DNA of 43,654 bases from [Clostridium] clostridioforme AGR2157 (GCF_000424325.1 NZ_AUJR01000044.1:1-43654), one strand, 5' to 3'; positions 15,431 to 23,424 are shown, counted from the stretch's first letter. The notes: generated by a model from the sequence alone, not told the origin. Numbers and translations are program-made.

Positions 15431-17995
15431 CTATAAAGTCTGTTCTGTACGGCTGATAATATCATCCTGAACTTCTTTTGCCAGAACGGTAAACTGCGCG
15501 CTGTATCCTGCGACGCGGACCACCAGGTCCTTGTAATCCTCAGGCCGCTCCTGGGCGGCAAGCAATGTTGCCCTGTCAATTACGTTAAACTGCACATGCA
15601 TGCCTTTGTGGTCAAAATAGGAACGCACAATGGATGCGAAGCGCTTCAGTCCCTCGTCTCCTGCAAGTGCGGAAGGAAGGAACTTCTGGTTGTACAGAGT
15701 ACCGTTGGAATAGTTTGCATGGTCCAGTTTAGCCACGGACATGGCTGCTGCTGTCGGCCCGTTGGTATCCTTGCCCTGTCTTGGGGATACGCCGTCGGCC
15801 AAAGGAGCCTTGGCAAGTCTGCCGTCCGGAAGGGCGCCTACGTCCTTTCCAAATAATACATTGGCTGATACAGGATAGCAGCCTGCCTGGAACTGTCCGC
15901 CGCGCGGATTCTTATACTTCTCTACCTCGTAGGAATAAATCTGTCCGCAGCGCCTTGCAATCATATCCACCTCATCATCATCGTTCCCGAACCAGGGCGT
16001 ATTCTCCATCAGTCTCTTAATATGTGCATAATCAGCATTCACGCAGGCTGCTTCTGTCTTGGCCGGCTCTGCCGCTGACGGCCAGCGGCATGCCTGCGTT
16101 GGCGCGGACAGCTGTGCCTGAAGGTCTGCCAGATTGATGGAACCGTTATTGCTCAGAATCCGTTTCACTGCCTCGTAAATCTTCGCCTCATCCGTACAAG
16201 CATCAGCCGCGGGTGCAAAAGCATTGCATGCATAGCCGAAGTTATTGGCCAGGGCCTCCTTTAACTGGGCCATGGTCACTTCCTTGCTCTCAAATACATG
16301 TTTCTTGATAGCACACAGGGAATCGCCGGAATCAGCTACGCCAAATGCCTGCGGTCCTGTAAAGTTATAGATTGCTCCGCCCTCCTGAACGCTCTTTCCT
16401 CTTCCGATACAGTCATCAACCAGTGCTGACAGGAAGGGGAGAGGGGCTCTCTCTGCATGTGCGTAGTCAACACAGTTGTCAGCTTCGGCCAGATGATATA
16501 CGAAATATTCCATCTGTTTTTTGTATGCCGCAAAGATATCCTCCAGGCTGTTAAAGGACGTGATATCACCTGTCTGCGGTCCCAGCTGCTTGTCGCCCAC
16601 CTTGCCGTTATTCAGGGTGATTTCCAGGACCTTGGCAATATTAAAGAATGCGGCATCATGCCATCCCTCTGTCTTATGCGGGCACTGAGGCTCCACGCAG
16701 CCGATGATACAATAGCTTCTGGCATCCGCCAGGGATATGCCTCTGTTGCACAATGCGGGGATGATGACTTCGTCGTTATACATGGCCGGCACGCCCAGTC
16801 CAAGACGGGTCACTTCACACGCCCTGTAGAGGAATTCATCCGGTGTGTTCTGGTGAACACGGATGGAGAAGGACGGCGCGGGCAGTGCCACATGGGCAAC
16901 TGCTTCCATACACATGTAGGAAACTTCGTTGGTTGCGTCCAGTCCGTCTTCTGTCTGACCGCCTACAATCAGGTTCTGGAACACTGCGTATCCTGCAAAT
17001 GCCTGGGCGGACACCTCGTCGCGTGTCTTGTTGACGTCATTTAACTTAACCCAGATGCAGTCTACCAGTTCCTGTGCAAATTCCTTGGAAATATTCTTGT
17101 CTGCCGCCAGATGCGGATACATGTACTGGTCAAAACGTCCTGGTGAAATAGAATGTCCGTTGGCTTCAATCTGAAGGAGAATCTGAACAAACCAGAATGC
17201 CTGGCATGCCTCGTAGAAATTGGCCGCACCTCTTTCAGGAACTCTGTCACAGTTGGCGGCAATCTGAAGCAGCTCGGCTTTTCTTACCGGGTCCGGGCAG
17301 GACGCTGCCATTTCCCCTGCCTTCGCAGCATAGCGGTGCGCAAAGTTGATGGCTGCTGTATATGTAATCACAAGAGCCTCGTAAAAGTTTTTCTTTTTAA
17401 TATATTCCGGGTCGCTGGTGTCCAGCTTATCCATTGCTTCAATCACCTGTTTGATGATTCCTGTAAAACCAATGGTCAGGACCTTGCCGTAGTCCACGCA
17501 CACATGTCCTACGCCGCCGTAGAAATAATTGCCTACTGTAAATACTCCGTTGGCAATGCAGTCCTTTGTCTCCTGAGACATATAGGAGTCGGCTAAAGCG
17601 CTGGTGGTCTTTCCTTCCCAGTATTTGAACGCTTCATGCAGTTCTGCCGCGGTCTCTTTTGGTATCTGGAAGGGATCCGCCATTCTGGTGCCCATTGTCT
17701 CAAATTCCTTCTCAACCCAGTCATAAGAAAATTCAGGACAAATCTCTGTTGAACGCAGATTCTTTGTAATTGCGCCTACAATCAGCTCATCATCATGAAT
17801 GGTAATGGGAAGATTGTTGAAAATCTTTTCAGCCGCCTTGGCACGGCGCATAATAGGAGACAGCCCCTCTGTCTCTTTGTAGGACTCTGTTACGAGAACC
17901 GCCCTCTCAGACTCAACATACGGAGTTGCATCCACTATTGCTCTCTTAAGACGTTTCACTCTTTCGGTTGGTTCTGTAAACCCCTTTGCTATCAT
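15431..17995 (-). CDS. dhaB1: B12-independent 1,2-propanediol/glycerol dehydratase (glycyl radical enzyme)
   Basis: 854 residues. By recall, residues up to about 586 align without gaps to Clostridium butyricum DhaB1. The active-site residues keep the same numbers: His164, His281, Cys433 and Glu435 in GCVEPQ, and Asp447 in GWHDAAF. The glycyl radical site is Gly830 in RVAGYSAQF near the C-terminus. It dehydrates 1,2-propanediol to propanal (or glycerol to 3-hydroxypropanal). The protein is 67 residues longer than DhaB1. All of the excess is one insertion at about 587-653, rich in Ala/Cys, with an amphipathic helix (AKIYEAVKRILSNN). This may be an internal targeting signal, since the usual N-terminal extension is absent. 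Strong AAAGGAGG site. The BMC setting favours propanediol. Confidence 0.93.
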   Translation of the reverse strand: MIAKGFTEPTERVKRLKRAIVDATPYVESERAVLVTESYKETEGLSPIMRRAKAAEKIFNNLPITIHDDELIVGAITKNLRSTEICPEFSYDWVEKEFETMGTRMADPFQIPKETAAELHEAFKYWEGKTTSALADSYMSQETKDCIANGVFTVGNYFYGGVGHVCVDYGKVLTIGFTGIIKQVIEAMDKLDTSDPEYIKKKNFYEALVITYTAAINFAHRYAAKAGEMAASCPDPVRKAELLQIAANCDRVPERGAANFYEACQAFWFVQILLQIEANGHSISPGRFDQYMYPHLAADKNISKEFAQELVDCIWVKLNDVNKTRDEVSAQAFAGYAVFQNLIVGGQTEDGLDATNEVSYMCMEAVAHVALPAPSFSIRVHQNTPDEFLYRACEVTRLGLGVPAMYNDEVIIPALCNRGISLADARSYCIIGCVEPQCPHKTEGWHDAAFFNIAKVLEITLNNGKVGDKQLGPQTGDITSFNSLEDIFAAYKKQMEYFVYHLAEADNCVDYAHAERAPLPFLSALVDDCIGRGKSVQEGGAIYNFTGPQAFGVADSGDSLCAIKKHVFESKEVTMAQLKEALANNFGYACNAFAPAADACTDEAKIYEAVKRILSNNGSINLADLQAQLSAPTQACRWPSAAEPAKTEAACVNADYAHIKRLMENTPWFGNDDDEVDMIARRCGQIYSYEVEKYKNPRGGQFQAGCYPVSANVLFGKDVGALPDGRLAKAPLADGVSPRQGKDTNGPTAAAMSVAKLDHANYSNGTLYNQKFLPSALAGDEGLKRFASIVRSYFDHKGMHVQFNVIDRATLLAAQERPEDYKDLVVRVAGYSAQFTVLAKEVQDDIISRTEQTL

Positions 17996-18119
17996 ACAAA
18001 TATCCTCCTTTATTTTGTTTTCTATTTATGGTTTCCGGTTTCCAAGAATGCCCTGCCCACTTCCCCCAGGGCGTTCCTCCTCCTCATAATATCCTATGGA
18101 GGCGAAAAATAAGACATAT

Positions 18120-18148
18120 TATTAAAACGTAAAAAAAGTAAAATACAA
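18120..18148 (-). promoter_or_regulatory. Candidate internal promoter ahead of the dehydratase gene
   Basis: On the minus strand: TTGTAT (18148-18143), a 17-nt T-rich spacer, then TTAATA (18125-18120). It lies in a 185-nt spacer between the PfpI-like gene and the dehydratase. An imperfect inverted repeat (AATACA/TGTATT, 18142-18162) overlaps the -35 box and could be an operator. It would give the core enzymes and shell their own transcript. Confidence 0.5.
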
Positions 18149-18180
18149 ACTTTCTGTGTATTTGGCGCCTGCCATTTTCA

Positions 18181-18753
18181 CTACAAGGCCGTGACGCCCA
18201 ACAGCTTCAGAAACCCTCTCAGAATCTCTACATTTCCCGGCCATGCAGGGGATGTTACCAGATTATCACAAATCACCGCCTCGTACGGCTCCTTTTCCAT
18301 AAAAATGCCTCCCGCAGCCAGCACCTCCGGACGTACTGCCGGATACGCCGTGACCTGTTTTCCCTTCATCACTCCTGCCGCAGTCAGAATCTGTACCCCA
18401 TGACAGATAGCCGCAACCGGTTTTTTCAGATCCATAAAATAATGTACCATGTCCAGTACCCTTGGATTCAGTCTTAGATACTCCGGCGCCCTTCCGCCTG
18501 TAAGGAACAGTCCGTCATACTGCTCCAGCTTCAGGTACTGGAACGAAGCGTTGAGCACAAAATTATGGCCCGGCTTTTCAGAATAGGTCTGGTCACCTTC
18601 AAAATCATGGATAGCCGTCCTTATGACATCGCCCGCCTCTTTGTCCGGGCAGACCACATCCACCTCCACTCCAGCTACCTGCAAGGCCTGGTACGGAACC
18701 ATTACCTCATAGTCCTCCGTGTAGTCACCTGCCAGCATCAACACCCGTTTCAT
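18181..18753 (-). CDS. DJ-1/PfpI family protein of the BMC locus
   Basis: 190 residues, one DJ-1/PfpI domain of the class I glutamine amidotransferase fold. The nucleophile elbow is AAICHG with Cys117, and Glu16 (TEDYE) is placed as its usual partner. Members include glyoxalase- or deglycase-like and chaperone enzymes, so a role in dealing with aldehyde damage inside a propanal-producing system is plausible but unproven. The start ATG has AGAGGAGG 6 nt upstream and overlaps the 3' end of the GTPase gene by 29 nt, suggesting coupled translation. No targeting peptide is visible. Confidence 0.85.
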   Translation of the reverse strand: MKRVLMLAGDYTEDYEVMVPYQALQVAGVEVDVVCPDKEAGDVIRTAIHDFEGDQTYSEKPGHNFVLNASFQYLKLEQYDGLFLTGGRAPEYLRLNPRVLDMVHYFMDLKKPVAAICHGVQILTAAGVMKGKQVTAYPAVRPEVLAAGGIFMEKEPYEAVICDNLVTSPAWPGNVEILRGFLKLLGVTAL

Positions 18754-19216
18754 CTGTTTCCTCCTCTTTCTCCCACGGCATCACATCTCCCTCTTCCCTC
18801 AGGTAATTCAGGATATCACCCACTCCTTCGCCGGTCACGGAGCTGACATAGAATATTTTTTTGCAGCCCGTAAGCTCCAGCCACATGGCAGCCAGGTCCG
18901 GCCTGGCATCCGGCTGGTCAATCTGAGTCACGATTCCTATGACCTCCCTGGTTGCCATGGACACAATATGGGGGCTGTATAATGAATAATCCTCAATGGC
19001 GCTTATCAGCAGTCCCACGACATCCGCCTCATAAGAGTACAGGATCAGCGCTCTTGCCAGTGTTTTGTTCTCCGCATATTCCCCCGGTGTGTCAATAATC
19101 ACATCATAATTATTAATGTACTGGGTCTTATGGTATGTTATCCTCCGGCCCTTCATGGCCTGTGTCAGCGTTGTCTTTCCCGCGCCGCTGCGGCCCACCA
19201 GCATGATTTTCTTCAT
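18725..19216 (-). CDS. pduV: PduV/EutP-type small GTPase-like protein
   Basis: 163 residues from the ATG at 19216 (GGGAGG 8 nt upstream); an ATG nine codons earlier has no site. Signatures are the P-loop [16 protein letters not shown] (G3) and TQIDQPDA (G4, TQxD form). PduV in Salmonella associates with compartments and is linked to their movement in the cell; EutP proteins have also been reported as acetate-kinase-like, so the role is open. It sits 31 nt after the pduU gene, a pairing also known from pdu operons (pduU-pduV). Confidence 0.9.
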   Translation of the reverse strand: MKKIMLVGRSGAGKTTLTQAMKGRRITYHKTQYINNYDVIIDTPGEYAENKTLARALILYSYEADVVGLLISAIEDYSLYSPHIVSMATREVIGIVTQIDQPDARPDLAAMWLELTGCKKIFYVSSVTGEGVGDILNYLREEGDVMPWEKEEETDETGVDAGR

Positions 19217-19247
19217 GTTCCATCCCTCCCTGCTTACTGTCATGGAA

Positions 19248-19628
19248 TCAGGCCTTTGTTACCCTGCACACAGTAAAGCCCAGTTCAGACGACGTATACT
19301 CCAGAATCCGCTCAAACGCAATATTGACATCAGAAATGGTTCCCGTGATGATGAGCGTGCCGCTGAACCGGTCGATAAAACCAATCTGTATGGCAGATGC
19401 CTTGATGGCCAGGTCCGCGGTTATGATCGCTGTCTCACTGGGAGTAAGGGTCAGCACTCCAATGGCTGACCGGTGATAATCAACCCTTGGGTCCAGTCCC
19501 AATTTTCTGTAAATAACCTCATCCGGGCTGGCTATAATATGAGCCATGGTAATCTGTTTGCCTGGTACCGATTCCTGTATGATTCGCATTAAATCTCCCT
19601 GGCTGACCTTCCAGTCTTTTATTTCCAT
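19248..19628 (-). CDS. pduU: Circularly permuted BMC-H shell protein, PduU/EutS-type
   Basis: 126 residues with the permuted BMC fold: an N-terminal stretch (ESVPGKQITMAHIIASP), which in PduU forms a beta-barrel plug on the hexamer, followed by IGVLTLTPSETAIITADLAIKAS and FSGTLIITGTISDVNIAFERIL. It is the first gene of the large minus-strand transcript, with a 225-nt divergent promoter region in front. AAAGGTGATGGGG precedes the ATG. Such proteins are minor shell components. Confidence 0.92.
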   Translation of the reverse strand: MEIKDWKVSQGDLMRIIQESVPGKQITMAHIIASPDEVIYRKLGLDPRVDYHRSAIGVLTLTPSETAIITADLAIKASAIQIGFIDRFSGTLIITGTISDVNIAFERILEYTSSELGFTVCRVTKA

Positions 19629-19713
19629 TTATCCCCATCACCTTTCCGACTTTATTTTTATATTGTAACATCACGCAAAGAGTTTCCCTTAGTAATAGAC
19701 AAACTGATTTATT

Positions 19714-19759
19714 GTATTATCCAGACCTTTCTCTTGGAACGGTCAAGTTTGGATAATAC
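19714..19759. promoter_or_regulatory. Candidate operator: long inverted repeat between divergent BMC transcripts
   Basis: GTATTATCC (19714-19722) and GGATAATAC (19751-19759) are perfect 9-bp inverted repeats. Inside them GACC (19724-19727) and GGTC (19741-19744) also pair. The element lies 22 nt upstream of the pduS promoter and within the region that must drive pduU leftward. It is a good candidate site for the AraC-type response regulator of the locus (inference from position). Confidence 0.6.
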
Positions 19760-19781
19760 CGTTTTTTAGACTGGCCATTCA

Positions 19782-19810
19782 TTGTACGGGATGTCTTTTT
19801 TCTTTATAAT
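19782..19810 (+). promoter_or_regulatory. Promoter for pduS-pduT
   Basis: TTGTAC (19782-19787), a 17-nt spacer and a consensus TATAAT (19805-19810), 43 nt before the pduS start codon. The weak -35 box and the adjacent inverted repeat suggest activator dependence. Confidence 0.75.
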
Positions 19811-19852
19811 GAATGAGAAAGGGTGCTTAATGATATACGAAGGGAGATATAT

Positions 19853-21205
19853 ATGACGCTGTTAGAACAAATAAAAGAAGCGGGGATCGTCGGGTGCGGC
19901 GGAGCCGGTTTCCCTGCCCATGTCAAGCTGAACTGTACCGTGGAATATCTCATTGTCAATGCCGCCGAATGTGAGCCGCTTCTGCGGACCGACCGCTGGC
20001 TCATGATTCACAAAGCAAAAGAGATTGTTGCCGCCGCCGGCATGATTGGCGACATGGTGCAGGCAGGAAAACGATATATTGCACTGAAGGAAACATATTC
20101 CGAGGAAATTGCTTCCCTGGAGGCCGCTATTAAAGAGCTTGGCAGTTCTGTCAGGCTTTACCGGATGAAAAACTTTTATCCGGCCGGCGATGAGCAGATC
20201 ATGGTCTGCGATATCACGGGCCGTACGGTTCCTCCTTCCGGAATCCCCCTTGATGTGGGAGCCGTTGTCTCCAATCTGGCCACAGTCCACTCCATTTTCA
20301 ATGCTGCCCAGGGGCAGCCCTTTACTGAAAAATATCTGACTGTCACAGGCACCGTCGGAGCCCCATGCATTGTCCGCGCCCCCCTGGGAACACCCTTTAC
20401 AGAGTGCCTTTCCCTGGCAGGAGGAAGTCTGCTTTCTTCCTATCACGTAATCGCCGGAGGACCCATGATGGGAAAATGTTATGATATGAAAGAAGCCGCC
20501 GGACTGGCTGTCACAAAAACCACATCCGGTTATATCATTGTGGCTGATGATATCCCCCTGGTAAAACAGCATGATATTCCGGTATCTGTTACCCTGAAAC
20601 GGGCTAAAATGTGCTGCATCCAATGTTCCTGCTGCACTCAGATGTGTCCGCGTCACCTTACGGGCCACCCCATAAAGCCCCACATGATCATGCGAAGGCT
20701 GGCATATGCCCAGTCTCCCCAGGATGTGCTGGAGGACGAGAATGTAAAACAGGCCATGATATGCAGTGAATGCGGCTTATGTGAAACCTATGCCTGTCCC
20801 ATGGGCCTTCAGCCCCGCCAGGTCAATATCTATATCAAGAATCTGCTCCGGCAGAATAAGTTCCGCTACCAAAAGCCTTCCGGAACCTTCACACAGCTGG
20901 AAGAGCGAAACTGGAGGAAAGCGCCGTCTAAGCGCATGGCGATCCGTCTGGGCGTTGACCAGTATTACGACTATCACATTGACCGTTTGGTGACCGCAGA
21001 GCCCGATTTTGTGCGTATTTCCCTCAGGCAGCACATCGGGGCGCCAAGCGTGCCCAAGGTACAGCCCGGCGACAAAGTTGCGTGCGGTCAGCTGATTGGC
21101 GCGATCCCTGAACAGGCACTGGGGGCCAACATCCACGCAAGCATATCCGGAACTGTTGCCCAAGTCACTGAAACTGAAATTGTCATCTCTGCTGACAGGC
21201 AGTAA
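19853..21205 (+). CDS. pduS: PduS-like RnfC-type flavo-iron-sulfur protein
   Basis: 450 residues from the ATG at 19853 (AAGGGAG 6 nt upstream); an ATG ten codons earlier lacks a site. The glycine-rich nucleotide-binding motif GIVGCGGAGFP lies at 11-21. A SLBB-like middle part follows, then two 4Fe-4S motifs (Cys255/258/261/265 and Cys304/307/310/315). The C-terminal segment (about 400-450) resembles a lipoyl-like hybrid motif. PduS is known as an NADH-dependent cobalamin reductase and binds the shell protein PduT, encoded next. The dehydratase here needs no B12, so this copy probably moves electrons for another purpose, for example across the shell or to the radical activating enzyme. Confidence 0.92.
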   Translation: MTLLEQIKEAGIVGCGGAGFPAHVKLNCTVEYLIVNAAECEPLLRTDRWLMIHKAKEIVAAAGMIGDMVQAGKRYIALKETYSEEIASLEAAIKELGSSVRLYRMKNFYPAGDEQIMVCDITGRTVPPSGIPLDVGAVVSNLATVHSIFNAAQGQPFTEKYLTVTGTVGAPCIVRAPLGTPFTECLSLAGGSLLSSYHVIAGGPMMGKCYDMKEAAGLAVTKTTSGYIIVADDIPLVKQHDIPVSVTLKRAKMCCIQCSCCTQMCPRHLTGHPIKPHMIMRRLAYAQSPQDVLEDENVKQAMICSECGLCETYACPMGLQPRQVNIYIKNLLRQNKFRYQKPSGTFTQLEERNWRKAPSKRMAIRLGVDQYYDYHIDRLVTAEPDFVRISLRQHIGAPSVPKVQPGDKVACGQLIGAIPEQALGANIHASISGTVAQVTETEIVISADRQ

Positions 21206-21222
21206 TATAGGAGGAACATCGT

Positions 21223-21768
21223 ATGATTACCATCGGTTTTTTAGAGTTAAACAGCATAGCCAAAGGTATCCAGGCGGCGGATATGATGCTTAAGGCGGCG
21301 GAAATCAGGCTTGTCTCTGCAAGACCCAGCTGTCCGGGTAAGTATCAGATATTAATAACAGGGGAGGTCTCGGCCGTGGAATCGGCTTTAAGAACCGGCG
21401 GGGAAAGTGCAAAAGCCAATGTGGTGGACCGCCTTCTCATTCCCAGGGTGCATCCCCAGGTGATTGAGGCCATCAACATGTCCTCCATGCCTTCCAGCCT
21501 GAAAGCCCTGGGTATCCTGGAATTCTTCTCTGTCACAGGCGCTATCATTGCAGCCGATGCAGCTGCCAAAGCAGCCAGTGTTTCCCTGATTGAGATTCGT
21601 CTGGGCACCGGCATCGGAGGAAAATCCTTTGTCACCTTTACAGGGGATGTGGGTGCAGTGGAAGAAAGTGTGAAGGCAGGGGCAAAAACAGCAGAAACCA
21701 ACGGTACCCTGGTGGAGAAGGTCGTGATTGCACATCCGGACAGGGAACTGTACCGCAGCCTGCTCTGA
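21223..21768 (+). CDS. pduT: BMC-T shell protein PduT with Fe-S site
   Basis: 181 residues with two BMC domains: GFLELNSIAKGIQAADMMLKAA in the first, ILEFFSVTGAIIAADAAAKAAS in the second. Cys37 in SCPGKY matches the pore cysteine of PduT, where three subunits hold a 4Fe-4S cluster at the trimer axis. This would let electrons cross the shell together with PduS, encoded 17 nt upstream. Start supported by AGGAGG at good spacing. The second domain has the GxGIGGK pore loop also seen in PduT. Confidence 0.94.
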   Translation: MITIGFLELNSIAKGIQAADMMLKAAEIRLVSARPSCPGKYQILITGEVSAVESALRTGGESAKANVVDRLLIPRVHPQVIEAINMSSMPSSLKALGILEFFSVTGAIIAADAAAKAASVSLIEIRLGTGIGGKSFVTFTGDVGAVEESVKAGAKTAETNGTLVEKVVIAHPDRELYRSLL

Positions 21769-21783
21769 TAAGGAGGTAAAACC

Positions 21784-22242
21784 ATGAATGATACATACGC
21801 AGCAAAGGAAATAACAGCTGCCCTGTTAGACGTTCTGAAGCCTCAGGGCTTATGTCTGAAGGAAGCTCTGCGGCTGATTGAAAAAGCCGAGAAAATGGCT
21901 GAAAGCATCCATGTCCCCATGGTCATCACAGTGGTGGACCAGGGAGGAAATATGGTTGCCATGCATCGGATGGATGATTCCCTCCTGGCCAGCATTTCCA
22001 TATCATATTCAAAGGCATACACGGCAGCAGCCCTTCGCGTTCCGACCGAGGACGCTGCCAGGGATATCCTGCCGGGACAGCCTTTATACGGCCTCCAGCA
22101 GACTCATCCTGGCAGGTTCTGTATCTTCGGCGGAGGACTCCCCATTATGAAGAACGGAAGCTTAATCGGCGGCCTGGGAGTATCCGGCGGTACCGTGGAA
22201 CAGGATATGGCCGTGGCCAGATATGCATTATTAGCGGACTAA
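21784..22242 (+). CDS. GlcG/HbpS-type protein (PduO C-terminal domain-like)
   Basis: 152 residues of the heme-degrading/GlcG/HbpS fold. The characteristic parts are VPMVITVVDQGGNMVAMHRMDDS, SISYSKAYTAAALRVPT and FCIFGGGLPIMKNGSLIGGLGVSGGTVEQD. In Salmonella PduO this domain is fused to an adenosyltransferase and binds heme; here it stands alone. The cobalamin adenosyltransferase half is absent, in line with a B12-independent pathway. It is third in the pduS-pduT operon, so it may be a redox or cofactor-binding accessory. Its real function is unknown. Good AAGGAGG site. Confidence 0.88.
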   Translation: MNDTYAAKEITAALLDVLKPQGLCLKEALRLIEKAEKMAESIHVPMVITVVDQGGNMVAMHRMDDSLLASISISYSKAYTAAALRVPTEDAARDILPGQPLYGLQQTHPGRFCIFGGGLPIMKNGSLIGGLGVSGGTVEQDMAVARYALLAD

Positions 22243-22262
22243 TCCATTATAATTAACCATAT

Positions 22263-22306
22263 AAAAAGACAGGAAACTCTGAAGCCTTCAGATGTCTCCT
22301 GTCTTT
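22263..22306. terminator. Bidirectional terminator between pduO-like gene and the CxxC gene
   Basis: A 10-bp stem (AAAGACAGGA with TCCTGTCTTT) with further CTGAA/TTCAG pairing in the loop. T runs lie at both ends, the better one on the minus strand. It serves converging transcripts from 22242 (plus) and 22376 (minus). Confidence 0.8.
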
Positions 22307-22375
22307 CCCGTTTCCGGTCTTACATAAGGCTTTGTATACGGCCTTTTATGCGGCCATTGGAAGCCTTATATCCAG

Positions 22376-22546
22376 TTATTCCTGCCCTTCCTTCTTCTCC
22401 TTATTGGGAATGTAATAACAGTTGGGGCATTCATCCGGATCCTTCTCCGCCTTCTTATTTTGATAGATGCAGCTTGGACAATCGTCCGGAGTCTCTTCTA
22501 TCTTATCCGTCTTGTAAAAATTGCCGGAATATTTTTTATCGCTCAT
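22376..22546 (-). CDS. Small protein with two CPxC motifs (unrecognised)
   Basis: 56 residues, MSDKKYSGNFYKTDKIEE at the start, then two similar units (DDCPSCIYQNKK and DECPNCYYIPNK) spaced 18 residues apart. The ATG has AAGGAGGC at good spacing. The rest is rich in Lys/Glu/Asp. The two CxxC pairs could bind one zinc or iron like a minimal zinc ribbon or rubredoxin, or act as dithiols. It is transcribed divergently from the peroxiredoxin-glutaredoxin gene, so a thiol-redox role is possible. It lies outside known families that I can name. Confidence 0.75.
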   Translation of the reverse strand: MSDKKYSGNFYKTDKIEETPDDCPSCIYQNKKAEKDPDECPNCYYIPNKEKKEGQE

Positions 22547-22638
22547 ACCGTTGCCTCCTTAAAAACGTGGTGTATTTCTCCTCTATTTATGATATCATTA
22601 TAACAGAAATCATCATGCATATAAAGGAGGAATCAAGA

Positions 22639-23424
22639 TTGAACCGAATCATTGGAAAAAAAGCTCCTGATTTTCATTTAAAAGCGGTCTCCGGGGATGG
22701 AGAAGATTTTTTTGACGTAAGCCTTGATACCTATAAAGGCCATTGGCTGGTCCTGTTCTTCTATCCTATGGACTTTACATTTGTCTGCCCTACTGAGCTC
22801 ACTTCCTTCAGCAATGACCTGCCTCTGTTTGAAGATGCTGACGCCAGACTGCTTGCCGTCAGCACAGACAGTGAGTATACCCATCAGGCATGGATTAGAA
22901 ACGGCCTGGGCCGGATTGGATATCCACTGGGCGCTGATAAGACCCTGTCCATGTCTGCTGGCTACGGCGTTCTTCTGGAAGACCAGGGTGTTGCACTGCG
23001 GGGCCTGTTCATCATTGACCCGGACCAGATAATCCGCTACAGCGTAATTCATGACAATAATATTGGCAGAAACACCCAGGAGGTTCTGCGCGTTTTAAAG
23101 GCGCTGCAGACAGGTTCGCTCTGCGGGGCTAACTGGACCATTGGAAGCCAGCCTCTGAAAGAGGACAGCCCCTCTCTCCCTGATGCCTTCTCTACTGACA
23201 AAACGGTGAGGATTTATACCCTTCCCGGCTGTTCCTACTGCCGCCAGGTCAAGGAATTCTTATCCGACAGAGGAATTTCCTACGAGGAAATCAATCTGGA
23301 AAACGACGCGGTAGGACAGGCCTTCATGGATAGCCGGGGCTATACAGCCCTTCCTGTAACCGTCATTGGCAGCCATGAGATATCCGGGTTCCGTCTGGAT
23401 AAAATCAGGGAGCTTCTGCTTTAA
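22639..23424 (+). CDS. Peroxiredoxin-glutaredoxin fusion protein
   Basis: 261 residues from a TTG start at 22639, chosen because AAGGAGG lies 8 nt upstream; an ATG at 22615 overlaps that site. Residues 1-170 are an AhpC/Prx1-type peroxiredoxin with peroxidatic Cys50 (FTFVCPTELTSF) and a resolving-type Cys162 (LCGANW). Residues about 190-261 are a glutaredoxin domain with active site Cys198-Ser-Tyr-Cys201 (TLPGCSYC) and the cis-Pro segment ALPVTVI. The fused domain would re-reduce the peroxidase, so the protein can remove peroxides without a separate AhpF. It is a likely oxygen/peroxide defence enzyme of an anaerobe. It overlaps the convergent membrane-protein gene by 4 nt. Confidence 0.92.
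   Translation: MNRIIGKKAPDFHLKAVSGDGEDFFDVSLDTYKGHWLVLFFYPMDFTFVCPTELTSFSNDLPLFEDADARLLAVSTDSEYTHQAWIRNGLGRIGYPLGADKTLSMSAGYGVLLEDQGVALRGLFIIDPDQIIRYSVIHDNNIGRNTQEVLRVLKALQTGSLCGANWTIGSQPLKEDSPSLPDAFSTDKTVRIYTLPGCSYCRQVKEFLSDRGISYEEINLENDAVGQAFMDSRGYTALPVTVIGSHEISGFRLDKIRELLL

Noticed and set aside
18050-18073. Hairpin GCCCTG/CAGGGC ahead of the dehydratase gene
   Set aside because: Only a 6-bp stem with an 11-nt loop and no T run; it may have some role in the leader but is too weak to annotate.
19862-20683. Long open frame (273 codons) on the minus strand
   Set aside because: It is antisense to pduS, has no family signature and no good ribosome binding site, whereas pduS shows full motifs.
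21784-22242. PduO-like gene as a cobalamin adenosyltransferase
   Set aside because: Only the GlcG/HbpS-type domain is present; the adenosyltransferase domain is absent, and no B12-dependent dehydratase or cobalamin riboswitch was seen.
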